Shown: piece by piece, positions 47,968 to 60,560 of the stretch
Layout: each line of letters begins with the position of its first letter
Numbering within the stretch: position 1 is the stretch's first letter
Assembly: GCA_965153455.1 (NCBI GenBank)
Contig: OZ234500.1
Location: forward strand, 17,731,579 to 17,795,578
Direction: 5' to 3'
From: Sphagnum compactum
Lineage: Eukaryota > Bryophyta > Sphagnopsida > Sphagnales
DNA length: 64,000 nt
Made by a program: the position numbers and the translations under genes
Notes under the pieces: model-generated
The model's input: the letters and a program-made list of their open reading frames with translations, nothing else
Told to the model about the DNA's origin: nothing
The model's database searches: none

Positions 47968-48115
47968 CATTAGAAAAAAAACTATCTTTTGCAACTTGTT
48001 TTATGCAACTATGCATGTTGTATGCAACTAAAAAATGTCGCATGCAACTATTTTTTAGTTGCATCTAACATGTGCAGTTGCATAAAACAAGTTGCAAAAG
48101 ATAATTTTTCTATTG
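47968..48115. repeat. Long hairpin (about 55-65-bp arms), foldback or MITE
   Basis: The left arm (47981-48036, ATCTTTTGCAACTTG, TTTTATGCAACT, ATGCAACTAAAAAA) pairs with the right arm (48051-48104) over nearly its whole length, with a 14-base loop. Weaker pairing extends to TTAGAAAA / TTTTTCTAT outside. The word ATGCAACTA also recurs as a direct repeat within the arm. No target duplication is evident. Confidence 0.85.
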
Positions 48116-50150
48116 GTGATAATTGTCCAACCTATTTTTTATCACCCTATTATTATCTAATTTTCTAATAAATACATATTAAAACCACCTTATATTAATT
48201 ATAATCTATTATTTCAAATTATTACATACCTTATATTATAATTAAATTGATTATTTGAACAAAATGTACCCTATTTTTAACTAATTAACTTATAATTTTT
48301 ACCCAACAACAATCTATTACACCCTATATTTTTACTCATATATATTTTAGTTTTTTTACTAATGTCCCCCCCAAGTGTGTTTGAAACACATATTACAAGA
48401 AGAATGGGCAGGCAACTTTTAATTCATGAAACCATTTGACACATTCAATAATTATCTCAACTAACACAACAACATGTTAACAATCAGCATGAAGAAGGAG
48501 AGCAAATTCAGTGTGATGAAGAGGAACACATGCACATGGAGAATGAAACTGAAATAATTGTAAAAGATAATGTTGCGAATGACCAAAAACCTTTAGAAGG
48601 CACCATAGATGTTACATCGATACATGTTGAAAGTGCCAATTTGCAGTTCTAGGCAAAGTATTTGAACAAATGATAAAACTACTAAGATGAATACCATTTA
48701 AGTGATCACATAACAATTGTGCGACATACAAGATTCTACTTTTGAGAAACCTAAATTTTGTTAGTTATCGTATTTAAACATGAAGGTTAACAACTTAATT
48801 TTAACAAGTTAACAACAAAATTTTGTTTCATTGTTTGAAATCAATTATTCGTAAAAATGAATGTTGTTTTAACATATGCAAGAATGAATGATTGTTTTCT
48901 TGCAAAAAATGATTGGAAAAGCCTAGTGATGACATTCTTCATTTTGCACATTAAATTTTTTTAAAATTCTTCATTTAGCACCTTGTCATAACATTCTTTA
49001 CCCGCGAATGTTTACCAAATTACACTGGTTGATCTATAAAATTCTTTAAAATTCTTGCTTCTTTGGGCTTCCATAACATTCTCGCACCAAGAATGTCATA
49101 ACTATGTGGAAAAGTGCTGGCCTAATTTTTCCCTGGCCATTATGCATTCTCAAAATTTTACCCTTATGAAATGGACATCAAAGAATGCATCCTTGCATCT
49201 TTAAAGTGCACGAGGATAATGTGAAGACCAAAGAGGCCTTCTGGGTGAATGCATGTTATGGTGTACACAAAAAAAATCACAGTTTGACAATTTTTAGTAC
49301 TTATTCAAGTTTCATGCATCATGGTGGAAATTTGGAAAATAATTATCAGTGAAACTCCGAGTTTCACTGAAATTTTGTAATAGATGATGGTTTATGTCCC
49401 AATTTTACATTATGTTGTGAAATCAATGCACATATATGAATGATTTAATAGTCCAATAAAGTATTATTTTGATTTGCAAAGCCTTGTCACATTTCTGCAA
49501 TTCCAACGAAAAGATTAATTAAGAAGTACTACATTTAATGATAAAAAAGTTTTCCATGAAATTTTACACATACATAAAAGAAACCATAAAGAACAATTTT
49601 TCCCATCAAAGTTCTCAATTTTTCTTAAGGTTGTGGAATTTACATTAGATTATTTTAAAATGTTCATTAATACATTATGGTATGATAATGTTCATGATTA
49701 TTTATTTTTTTAGGTTGAAAAATGTTCTTCCATTGACAATTTATTTGGGCTAAGTGTTTTTTTAATCATTTGACAAAAATAAGATGAAGTTTTGAATTTT
49801 TTAAAAATGGAAAATTGTTGTCAAATAAGGGTTTTAAAAAAATCTTTATTGAATTATTGGTGTACATTTACATAAATGTACAATTAAGTCTCAATTTCAT
49901 ATTCATGATTCTTATGATTTCTTTAGGTTTTGAAGCCCAAATTGTTTATATGTGATCTTTAAAATAATTCAAAGTGAATGAAATCTTACATGTTGCTACT
50001 TTTGATATTATATTTAATTTCAAATTTCCCTCAAATTGTGTACATCATAGTGTGCATTCACCCTTTTTTCGAAAGTGGGACTTCATTAGTGAAGGCCCAA
50101 GGGAAAGAAAACCTATAGGTTTGAATTGATTTTCCTATAGATTTTATTAC
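48116..50150. other. AT-rich intergenic DNA
   Basis: Very AT-rich. At about 48470-48652 a short acidic frame (HEEGEQIQCDEEEHMHMENE, continuing to SANLQF and a stop) reads like a protein tail, but has no clear start or family. Nothing else is supported. Confidence 0.4.
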
Positions 50151-51290
50151 AATCAAGCCTTTATTATCTTCCATGTGGTCTGGTTTTTAAAGAGCAACAA
50201 ATTGTGTTACACCTGTATTGTCTTGAGGATGTAGTTTGAAATTACATTGTTGATGCATTCATCCTATGTTTATACCTTTGTTTGAAATAGGGAGCATCAT
50301 AACTGAATCAAGGACTATTGGGCCTTGATGTAGTCAGTGGCATATTGCATGGTAATTACACATTACCATACATGTTAATGTTGAAGATCCTTCAACAAGT
50401 GTGTGATTGCCATTGGAATACTCTTAAAAGTGTTTTTTCCATTTTAGTTCTTGAAAATTAGCTTTCCTCTTCCACTCTAGACATTTGATTTTAGATGTTT
50501 AAGCTTCTAATCAATGGATTTTTATCATAGTTGCATTGATGTGTCCTTCACTCACTCTTTTGTCCAAAATGTTCTTAGATCGTCACTTGGGGTTTGGATT
50601 TAAGGAAAATAAAGGTGTGTATAGACATAGATAGAGGTGGATTTATGGCTATGAGGAAGTATATAAGTAATATTTTCAAAACAATGATTCCCTGATAATG
50701 ATGATTCCTTGATTTTCCTAATTACAAAGTGCAAGTTCTTGATAATCAATTATAATGTCCAACATATTATTGCCATTCTTGTCAAAATAAAAATGTTTCA
50801 CATACTTGAATTTCATGTATGCATATATTGTGATGTGGAAAAATTAAGTTAGAGCTTTTACTTTCTTACATGCAATTTAATTTTTAGAAAGCAAAAAAAT
50901 TGTGTTGCACCAATATTGTCTTAGGATGTAATTTGATAATTAAATCAATGATGCACTCGGCCTTTATCTGTATTGTTTTTAAAACTAGGCAACATTGTGG
51001 CTATATTTTATTTTAAAGCCTTGATGGAGTGAGTGGCATATTATGTTAGCTGGTCATTACCATAAGTCCCTCAACAAGTGTGTGACTACCATTATTATTC
51101 CAATTACTTTTGAAAATGTTTTTTCAATTTCATTTCTTGAAGGTTGGCTTTCCTTTTCCATTTTGGACATTTGATTCTATATGTTTTAGCTTTTAAACAA
51201 TGGATTTTTGTCATAGTTGCATTGATGTTTCCGTCATTCATTCTTTTGTCCTAAATGTTTCTAGATTTTTGCTTGGGGTTTGGATCAATG
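50150..51290 (+). repeat. Diverged direct repeat of about 400 bp (50185-50600 and 50885-51285)
   Basis: Shared ordered words include ATTGTGTTACACC/ATTGTGTTGCACC, TATTGTCTT, TCAACAAGTGTGTGA, GACATTTGATT, ATCATAGTTGCATTGATG and CTTGGGGTTTGGAT. The two units lie about 695 bases apart. They could be a tandem duplication or the LTRs of a tiny TRIM-like element; no clear TG...CA ends, primer-binding site or target duplication was found. Confidence 0.7.
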
Positions 51291-52583
51291 ACACACAATC
51301 TTGATCTAAGCAATGATGGTCACACAATTCTACCTTTTATTATTACTTTTGCTTGAAGATTTTTGATTTAAAGGTTTTGTTTATGATCAAGGTCTTGATG
51401 TTTTGTAAATTGTTGTATTGGTTTATAGATTAGGTTGAAAAACACAATGGTGATACATTTAGCTTGCGTCTTTACCTTTTTTTGAGCTAGTTAGCATTGA
51501 GGTTGAATCTTACTCTTATTATATTCTCATCACAGAATCTTGGTATGCTGGTTAAAAATTTAATTTATGACATCTAACTTATTGTTGGGCCCTAATGTAG
51601 TCAAATCATGTCATGATTTGTTTTTATATTTTGACTAGGTTTTTGTGGACAATTGTTTTTGTGAAAGGCATGGTGCCATGACAACATAACTCCAAAAGAC
51701 CTTATTTTCTTTGTTGGAATTCCCAAAGCCCAAACCGTAAGCCAGTTTGGAGGAATGCACAATATGGTAGGAATAAATTTAAGAAATGAAGATAAGTATA
51801 ACCTTTGCACATTTATATTTTTTTTGGTTGTCAATTTTTGATGTTTTTTTGTGTTATATATGTTATGCCATGAAATTTGGCCCTAATCTACCATGAAAAA
51901 CTTGCACCTTTGAATCACAAAACCAATACCCACTACCAATTAAAATTTCAAGTGCACCCTAAATCTTCATTTCCTTTATTTTTTATTTCCTATTTTCACT
52001 TTTTCATTTTCAAATTTATAGGAGACTTATCATATTTAGAATCTTTCTGTAGTGTGCTTTGTTTTTTATTATCTTGTATATTTCCTTTCTCATCTAATTA
52101 TAGGCATGATAGGTTGGCAAACAAGGAGCATAAGCTTAGAATAGAAGGAATTGAATTGTGTAAGCAAGCACAAAGAAGAAAGCGCCAAGCACTTTGGCCC
52201 GACGAGAAAAGAGGCAAAAATGAAAAGAGAGAATTTTTTTCTTTTTTGGAAAAAAAGAAAAAATAAAATATATATTTGATTTTTTTGTTGCGATTTTGAT
52301 TTGACCATACTCAATGATGAAAAGGTTTTATTATAATCTAGAAGTTCAAAGCATTATACTAAAATGACAAATTTGAACCCAACTAGGATAGATCAAGTTA
52401 TCCAGTTTTTCAAGTCTTGTAAGAGGCAGAATTTACTTTGCATAATCAATTTGTGAATTGGTTGAAAGGGGTAACACTCAATGAACGAGCCATTATTGTG
52501 TGTGGATTAGGCCATCACCTTTTGCAATATTGTGGATTACATGTTTTGCAATTCAATGGATCACACATTATCTTGTAATATTA
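51291..52583. other. AT-rich intergenic DNA, no gene recognised
   Basis: A 129-codon open frame at 51877-52266 ends in a lysine-rich stretch and shows no domain; the second half (52117-52260) looks mildly coding-like but cannot be assigned. Confidence 0.4.
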
Positions 52584-53472
52584 TGACGCGCTCCCAAGCT
52601 CCTTGATAGACTCAGGATGAGTCTAAAATAGGAAAACAGCGGAAAGGTTAGAAGTTCGGGGCACGCTCCTTGGTTCTTAGCACTTTAAAGGGGTAGAGGG
52701 GCGTGTTGGAGCTCTGGGATGGGACTAGGAAGAGTGACAAGCAATCTATTTACTCACTCGAATCTGCATCAAACCAACCAACACGTTGGTTAGTACAATG
52801 TTGGGGCACCTTTGATGTTAGGACGAGCCACGGGCGACCTCGGACTCACATGACTCACCACGGCCTGGATTCGGGGGAAGCCACCACCTTCCCCTACATA
52901 GTATACTCTGCACCTCTTTGTGAGGCCCACATCCAAATGGCTTTTTGTCCTGGGAATCCTGAAGGAGAGTTTCGAAACTGCCAAGGTTGGAACTCCCGCA
53001 ACTTTACAGGGCTATAACTTAGTGTTCAGACCTCTGATTGGGACAAGGTCTGAAGCAAAATTGTAGCTCTCGTCAAGAGCTTTCCAACAGTGTGTCGCAC
53101 GACATCTGCACGCACGGAAGTCGGGTCGATTCTCGACTTTTCGTAGTCAGGAGTCAAATTGCCAGTTTGACTCCCGACCTTTCTTTTTGCCATAACTTGT
53201 GTTGCAGATGTTCAAATGGGTCATGCGAGCCCATTTTAAACATTTAAACTTCAATAGCTTTCAAATGATATAAAAAACTCTTCAATGCGAGGTGTTTTGA
53301 CCTCTGCAATCGTTTTCTGAAGGTCCGGGAGTCCATTGGGACTCCAATTCCCAAATTGGGAGCTCACTCGGGAGTGTGAGTCTTCATTCTCACACTCTCT
53401 CACACTCCTCCTGGCCCGCACCCTTGTAACCCTTTTTGCCTTGTTTGCGAGCCCAAGGCTAGGGTTGCGACA
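52584..53472 (-). mobile_element. Solo LTR of a retrotransposon, 889 bp
   Basis: The block is much richer in GC than its flanks. Read on the minus strand it starts TGTCGCAACCCTAG and ends GCGCGTCA, the TG...CA ends of plant LTRs. On the plus strand it is bounded by TATTA (52579-52583) and TATTG (53473-53477), a 4/5 target-site duplication. There is no internal gag-pol region, so it is best explained as a solo LTR left by recombination. Its open frames (such as 52703-53017) are incidental. Superfamily cannot be fixed, though the TGTCGCAACCC start is like many Gypsy LTRs. Confidence 0.75.
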
Positions 53473-53477
53473 TATTG

Positions 53478-56111
53478 TCACAAAACATTTCCAAGGGGTG
53501 ATGTTGCTATTAAATTATTTGAATGATCCAAATTCCCATTTGTATAGGGATAGATGGTATTATGTGTGTGGTGAAAATACAAGAATTATCAAATTGGGTG
53601 TGTCTTTTCAATGGGTAATGGTTGAGCAAATATGAGTGCAACAACATTCAAGTTTCAACTGATCTTCTTCTATCCAACACCACCATTGAGGAGGAAATGT
53701 ACTATTGTACCACATTTCCAATTATTTCTTGTTTTACACTAAAGGAGGCAAAATATGGCAAATGGACACTAGCCAATAGTTATTGTCATCATGATATGAC
53801 TTTTTATTTCGATTTGGAAGTTAGGTTTTTATCAAAAAATCATTTTTTTTTGTTTTTTGTTGCTTACATTTTGTGACATTGGTCATAGTTGTAAAACAAG
53901 ATAGTGGAAGTCAATAGAATGCATTTTGAAATGGAAAGATATCAATTTGCCATTTGGATGCCATTGTAAGTAGTTCATATCTCCATTTTTTAAAAAATTC
54001 TTATTTGGTTTCCATTGAGAATGTTGTGTTGAAAAGATACCCACTTTCAATGGCACATTTTTGCTTTTCCTCTCTTCCCTTTTCACCATTGCATGTTTGA
54101 AATTCTGTGTTTAGATAATATAATATTTGATTTTGATATATCTTGATAGTTGGTCAATAATCTAAATTTGTTTTGTGTAACTACATTTGTGATATCTTAA
54201 GTGATACTCATTAGCATAGCATGAAAACACCCCCTCCATAGGTCAAAATGTGGAAAAAGCTAACCTGGAGTCCAATTTGGGTTTTGTGGGGTTTGGTTAT
54301 ATTTGACAAAAGACTTGACTTAGTGAGTTTTAAGTATTTTAGATTGGGGCCAACTTTTAAATGTATAGGTATAAGATATAAGCCATGTTATAAGGATTTG
54401 GGGCTAGATTTTAAGGACCTAGTTCCAAATTTTTACTATTACAATTTTTTTTTCTCATTTCATATATTCTCGATGTGACTTTGTGAATTTTTTCATTTCT
54501 TGCTTCGTTTTCATGATTTCATTTTTCTTCTCACTCCATCTAAGTTTTACCATGAAAATGTAGCACATAAAAATTAGGCTTATGAGAGTTAATTTTAAAT
54601 TAAGTTTCTACTATCACATAGGTAGGTTGCACACAATTAAAGTTTCACACAACATCCACACCATGTACAAAACATTGAAAGAATACAAAGAAATGAAACT
54701 TACAAATTCTTGAGCTAGGATCACCCACATGCTTACAACTTGGCCTTTACATGGGTTACATCCATTGGGGAACTCATCACATGCATTTAAAGATTTTTAA
54801 AAAAAAGGATTGGTTATAAAAAAAACAAGTACATTTGTTCTTGTTCTTAAGAACATTTTCACAATAAAAAAGACACAAATTTGTTATGGCATAAGGTTGT
54901 TACACAAAAACCTTATTCCAAGGCTTAACACATAATAACAGCATGAAATTATGAAAAAAAATGATCCCAAAGCTTTGCCAACAACCATTTACATAGTTGA
55001 AAGGAAGAATGGATGATTTAAAAAGTAAATCATGTACATTTATTAAACATTCCCATTCATCAACTACAAGCCACTAATATTATGTCAAATCTTACTTTTC
55101 TAAAACTATCGTCTTTCTTATGAACATGTCATTCAATTATTTGAAATTTTTTCCTTAGGATTTAACCAAGTTCATATAATTCATTTTCAATTATATTTAA
55201 CCCAAAATAATTAACTAAATTATTCATATGAGTCCAAGCCTATGTTTGTAGTCATAAAATTTCAAAGTAGAACCCATAAGTTGAATTATTTACTTTCATA
55301 TTTACTCATCTTTCTACCCCTAGGCCATATTATTATTATTTACAACTTATATCCCCTAATAGCCCATTTGGTGTTACAACGACTCCCTTTTTATTGGCTT
55401 TTTTCTCTTCCCATTTCCTCTTAATGATTTTCTTTTTTCATTTCCCACCCATTATGAGTTTCACCATGAAGATTAAAGACCAACACATTTCCCACATGGA
55501 GTTTGATAACTTGGAAGAAAATGAAATTAAAAGGATGTGTTATTTTGAAAAGAATCAAAACTTTGAGAAAATTTCCCTGCCAAAAAATGCTTGTATCAAC
55601 AATTAAAAAAAAAAAACTTGACCTTGCTTTGAGACCACAACTAATGAACCTCATACAGCTTAGACTTGTCAACCCAAGGAACCGGCAATCTAAAAAAATT
55701 GATTTAGCTTCAAGATCAATGGGTCATCCATTTTATAAAAAAAACACTAGACCCAAACTTGATAGTTCCTCTAGAAAAACTCCGACCTGATCAACTCTAG
55801 TAAGCTCATATTTTGAAAAACATTGTGTGTATTTAGTTGTGTATTTGTTCTATTCATATTTTCAAATGTGCAAGTGTCATTCAGCACAACTTTAACCAGT
55901 CATAAAAATTGCCAATCAGACCATGCATGGTTTATCCCCAATGTACCTCATCATTATTATATCAAATATTAAACACCAAATTTTGTGGAGCATTTTCCAT
56001 TCGGGGGGATTAACAAGTCCCATTGTAGTATTCAACCATATATTATGCCAATATTGTCACTGTGTATCACCATCTTTCCACATTAGTTATTTCACAACAT
56101 TCCAATTGTGG
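53478..56111. other. AT-rich intergenic DNA, no gene recognised
   Basis: Short frames only; none resembles a family. At 55440-55800 lysine-rich frames on + and a mirrored frame on - show no motif. Confidence 0.45.
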
Positions 56112-56350
56112 TTCTTCAGTGTAGGGTAAAGCCCCAGGCTGGGGGCATTCCAAAGGTAGAGACCGAGGATGAGGGGTTACCAAACTCTGCCATGCATTTT
56201 GGGGCCTTTCCCCACCAATGGGTTTGATGGATAGTAAAGCACAAGGTGAACATTACCTAGAGATATGTAGATGATGAGGCGCAAGAAGCGGAGGGATCTT
56301 ACATCGACTCCTTAATAGTGGGCGGTATATTTATACATATGAGGTGCCCT
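56112..56350 (+). repeat. Dispersed repeat copy B, LTR-like (partner at 7755-8090)
   Basis: Starts CAGTGTAGGGTAAAGCCCC with a GGGGGCATTCC block, passes AATGGGTTTGATGG and ATATGTAGATGATG, and has ATATTTATACATATGAGG near its end before GGTGCCCTCC. It is less decayed than copy A. Confidence 0.6.
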
Positions 56351-56810
56351 CCAAATACACTAGGAGATTTCTCTGAGTGCTTTACAAATTTCAAATTCAT
56401 GTTAACCTTGTGCTTTATGATGGGTAAAAGCTTATGGGTGGGGGGGACATTCACATTCCCAAAGTGCAAGGATGGACTCAACCAGATGTTTGGCCCAATT
56501 GATGAATCCAGGCTCATGGTAATTGTTTGGCTAATTGGCTTAAAGTTACAAGTTACAACAGAGCAATTTCTGTTGCATATGTGCAGCCATGAATTGAATC
56601 CACAATCACTTCTGTGCACAATCAATTCTGTGCAATACATACAGATTCTTAACTTTGACTTAGATCAAAGTCCAAGGAATATCTAACACCAGGAAAACAG
56701 ATCTGCTGATGTATTAGAATTTAGATACCAGCATCAGAATGTTCTAACATGGTACGAGCAAAGATCAGTATCAAAAGATCAGTACAACATTGATATGTAA
56801 TGTACTTGGC

Positions 56811-56850
<40 letters not shown>
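56811..56850. repeat. (AT)n(AG)n compound microsatellite
   Basis: About 10 AT units are followed by about 10 AG units, directly abutting the hairpin at 56853. Confidence 0.95.
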
Positions 56851-56852
<2 letters not shown>

Positions 56853-56911
56853 GATCTTGTATCATGTAACATTTTTCTTTTTTTATCTTGAATGTTACAT
56901 GATACAAGATC
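56853..56911. repeat. Perfect 21-bp inverted repeat with 17-base T-rich loop
   Basis: The left arm (56853-56873) begins GATCTTGTATCATG; the right arm (56891-56911) is its exact reverse complement. The stem length equals a plant small RNA and the arms have not diverged, so it is either young or maintained. It could also be a cruciform-forming scar. Confidence 0.9.
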
Positions 56912-57080
56912 AAAATCCTTGACCCCTAAATCCCAGAACCCTACAACATTAAAAACCTCAACTATGAACCCTAAAATCCAAACCCCACAACTTAAACCCT
57001 AAAACCTTAAATCCTCAATGCTAAACCATACAACTTGAACCCTAAATCCTAAGCCCTAAACCCAGAATCCCCTAAACCCT
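56912..57080 (+). repeat. Degenerate telomere-like (CCCTAAA)n stretch
   Basis: AACCCTAAA, ACCCTAAAA, GCCCTAAACCC and similar words recur about every 7-25 bases. They match the plant telomere repeat CCCTAAA but with many point changes, so this is an interstitial telomere-like sequence. Confidence 0.7.
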
Positions 57081-57299
57081 ATACTAGGTGACTCATAGTT
57101 CACCTAAAGTGTGTGAACTAGTCCCCATTCTTTTTGTTTTCTCCCTGAGTTAGGGTGATTTGGTGGATAGCTTCAAACTGGGCATGCAATAGAAAACTGA
57201 GGTCCAAAGGGTGGGGGGAATTAGACTAGGGAGGACTTCAGATCAATGCTTTTGAAAGAGAGAATTTGTGCACATTGGCGAGAACCAGCAACATAATAC

Positions 57300-57475
57300 A
57301 AAGGATTTTTGGGAAAAAAAAGTGCCACAAACACCAGATTTTAAGGAAATAATTCTTACATCTTCGTATTTTGACAAATGGGTTCTAGAAGGTCGCCAAA
57401 ACACAGCAGGAATTTAAAAAAAAAAACTTTCCCCTCTGTCCTGTAGCCAAATTTGGCTAATTCCTATTGTGGATG
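57300..57475 (+). repeat. Copy of dispersed repeat family R1
   Basis: Matches 60378-60560: AAGGATTTTTG, then a GTGCCA word, CAGATTTTAAGGAAA, CGCCAAAACACAGCAGG, and CCTGTAGCCAAATTTGGCTA. Followed by a (AGAT)n microsatellite at 57504-57523. Confidence 0.75.
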
Positions 57476-58059
57476 ATTGCTAGGTTGATGAAACCCTGCT
57501 TCAGATAGATAGATAGATAGATGGGGCGATTGGCAATTGCAAATGGTGAATCACAAAACCCTAAGCCACCGGTGATCATACAAATGATATGAAATTTTTG
57601 CAGCAGTCTAATCTATGCTTCTGCAGCTGCCTTCTAATTAAATGGTAGTTGCAGGTTGTGTGTAATGAATGAGGTTCAGAATTTTGGGGTTGGGGGGGGG
57701 GGAGACTGCATGTGCTACTTATATGCATTATTATTACAGCAGCTAGGTAGTAGGAGGGGAGTGGAAGCTCATTTGAATGCTGTTGGGTGATGGAATCACA
57801 GCTATCGATGCACGCTCGCTGATTCCCTGCAAATCCCTGGATTTGTCTGGTGTGTGTTTTTGGGGGGTTGTGAGAGAATTATTAAGTAAGTGGCAGGCAC
57901 ATACATAGCTCATCAACTTGTGACGTATTTCCCCTGTCCAAAGGTACACCATTTAATACACAACCATCAACACACTCTCTCTCAGTTGATGAGCTTCATT
58001 CACAACTCTGCAGTCATACTTAGTTACAAGTTACAATGCAGGCAGGCTTTCCAATGGAT
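57476..58059. other. Intergenic DNA, no gene recognised
   Basis: Contains the (AGAT)n run and a G-rich run near 57690. No coding-like frame. Confidence 0.4.
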
Positions 58060-58180
58060 TGACGTCAGGGGTTTTTTTTCCTTTTCTTTCCCCCAATTTT
58101 GTGAGGTAGGTGGACTGGTGGCGATCATGCACAGTAGGACTTAGCCAAATTTGGTTACAAGTCAGAGTGGAAAGAAGAAG
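58060..58180 (-). repeat. Copy of dispersed repeat family R1
   Basis: On the minus strand it reads TGTAACCAAATTTGGCTAAG, followed by GTGCATGATCGCCA and a run towards CAAAATTGGGGG, the family order. Flanking TTTTGGCGACGTGC at 58205 continues the match outward. Confidence 0.7.
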
Positions 58181-60377
58181 TTTATATTCCTAGCTCTGCT
58201 AATTTTTTGGCGACGTGCAAGAACTGATGGTCTAAATTTGGCAATTAATTAACAAATCCTTAGTATGATTTGCAACCCCTTTTTTCCTCACCAAATTGTG
58301 AAAATTTGCCAGAAGAAAAACAGTGGTTGGTGTGTTGGTGGTGGTGGTTCACTCTGGTCCCTAAGAATAGTGCAAAAGCTTAAATTAGAACAGGAACCCA
58401 TGAAATCAATTGCAACAACCAGATGGATGGATCACCTGTTCTTCCACTCAGCAGAGCAAGAGGATCTAGGCTGCAGATTCCAAAGTCTGGAGCTTGGCTG
58501 CTTACCTCCCCCCATTCCTTTCAAGGCAATTCATGATTCAAGCTTATGTGTTAGGTTTCTTCTGTATTTGCATATGTTGGACAATGTGCACTGGATTAAA
58601 ATATTCAAAGTCACACACACGAATGATCCACCCATTAGGAACTGACCTTCATGAGCAAAAGAATGTTCAACAGGAAGTGGAATTTTCATCACCCACAACC
58701 CGCAAGTCTCAAATGTATGATGGCCTTGGGACACCTGGGGTACTCTTTGTGTTTTGATGGCACCCAATGTGTCCATTTGGAGAGTATTATTTTGCTAGAC
58801 CTAATTATACATGGGATGAATGTAATATCTATTATCCTTGGTTATTTGTAAATATGATAATTCTTACACCTGCACTTGAAGCTTTGATAGCTTACATCCC
58901 ACCTACCTTAGTAATTTAGTTGAAATGGCATCACCTTAAAACCTCCCTTATAGTACCTTAGAAGTCCCCCTCGCCTCCCCACCTCTCTCATAAGTCCCCA
59001 ATAGAATCATAGTACCATCAAATGAAAATTGCATTTAAAATATCAAGATGGGTTTAGAAAGGCATGCTCGACAATTAATGTTTCATTAATTTATATACTT
59101 AAATTCTTTTCCTGAAATTTACTTAGCATGTTTGACAGATTTAGGATATTTAAGCCAAACCTCTTTAGGATTAGTTAGTAAGGGTTAGACACATATTGCA
59201 ATATAGCCTTGTGTGTGATGTTATGACCCTGGAATTTCTTTACATGAACAGGGGCTTAGTTTGACCTATTCTTCCATTGCAGTTGATAATGCTGCACATT
59301 CCATCTGGCCTCACAAGGACAAGAGTAAACTTAGTACTTTCATGAAAGAGTCACCAGCCGCACTTCCTTTCCCAAGCCAAGCATGTGTTTGTGGGTTCCA
59401 AGAATATATCACAGGAGCTCTAATATTGTCACCAAGGTGCAGAAGCTTGGCTATGAAATTGAAGTAAGGTAAGTAGTTCAACTTCGTGAAGAGGACAGCA
59501 ATTTTAGCAGAGCAATTAGGAGGGCCTTCTTCTTTGAAAACAGTGCATCATTTTTGTCTGATGCTTTGGGAAGTCTTTCCAACTAAATCAAAGCCCGGTG
59601 TTAGTTCACCAAGTCCACTAACTTTGCTAAGACATATATGACACCAACCAGTAATATATGGGGATGGGTTTTACACAATTTTTCACCAACACCCAAATTA
59701 TACCCCAATTCCCTTGTTATAATTTTACAGTAGTCAACAATGTTATATGAACCTTGGCACTTAAATATAGCAAAGACGCTACACATCACCTGCTGTATAA
59801 CTTTTATCCACCACTTCCCTCATTTTAAAGACATACTAAACACGTACGCAAATGGATGGTATTCCTTTTTTTCTCTTTTCTCAATGAACCGTGTTAAGAG
59901 TAATGTTTAGCTTATTTTGTTTTGCAGTTTAATCCCTTCCCTCTTGTGTGCTCCCAAGTTGGAACCCGGGAGTTGGGGAGGGCCAAGTAGATAGTACATA
60001 CATGGAACCAGACCTGACCACTTCCAGTTTAACCAGATTGAATTCAGCCCACTGTCATATGTAAGGTTTATGTTCACCCGCCATTTTGTTGTCCTGAGAG
60101 AGTGAGATTATAACCACTTTTACTCTGTACCCATAGTGCCACCTATTCCTCTAAAAATCTTTACTGATACTAGTGAGACACCAGCCAACCCCCCCACCCT
60201 CCCACCACAGCTGCATCGATCTGTGATGAACTAATGCTAAAACAGATGGAAAGTAAGGATGAAAAAAAAACTGAAATCATGTGTGACTTAACATTGTTTA
60301 AGAATTCTTGGCAGTTTTTGGGGGGGGGGTGATTTTTCAGGCCTCGGCAACAAAAGAGAAATGCAAGTGCAACTCAT
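58181..60377. other. Intergenic DNA with one exon-like island
   Basis: At about 59279-59471 a possible acceptor (TTCCATTGCAG) is followed by more balanced sequence, frames such as DNAAHSIWPHKDKSKLS and, in another frame, SNIVTKVQKLGYEIEVR, ending at a GGTAAGT donor. It may be an exon relic of an unrecognised gene. Nothing else is supported. Confidence 0.35.
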
Positions 60378-60560
60378 GTAAAGGATTTTTGTGGAAAAAA
60401 TGTGCCAAAGTTGCCAGATTTCAAGGAAACAATTTCTGAAATTGCCATATTTTGGACAATTTTGTTTCAGCCAAAATATAGCAGGGTTCTTAAAATTTTC
60501 TACTTTCCTCTTTGACCTGGAGCCAAATTTGGCTAATTCCTGATTTCCAATGTGGTTGCA
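60378..60560 (+). repeat. Copy of dispersed repeat family R1
   Basis: AAGGATTTTTGTGG, CCAGATTTCAAGGAAAC, GCCAAAATATAGCAGGG and GAGCCAAATTTGGCTAATTCC follow the order of the copy at 57300. The end TGGTTGCATCACAAAA extends further into the family consensus. Confidence 0.75.
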
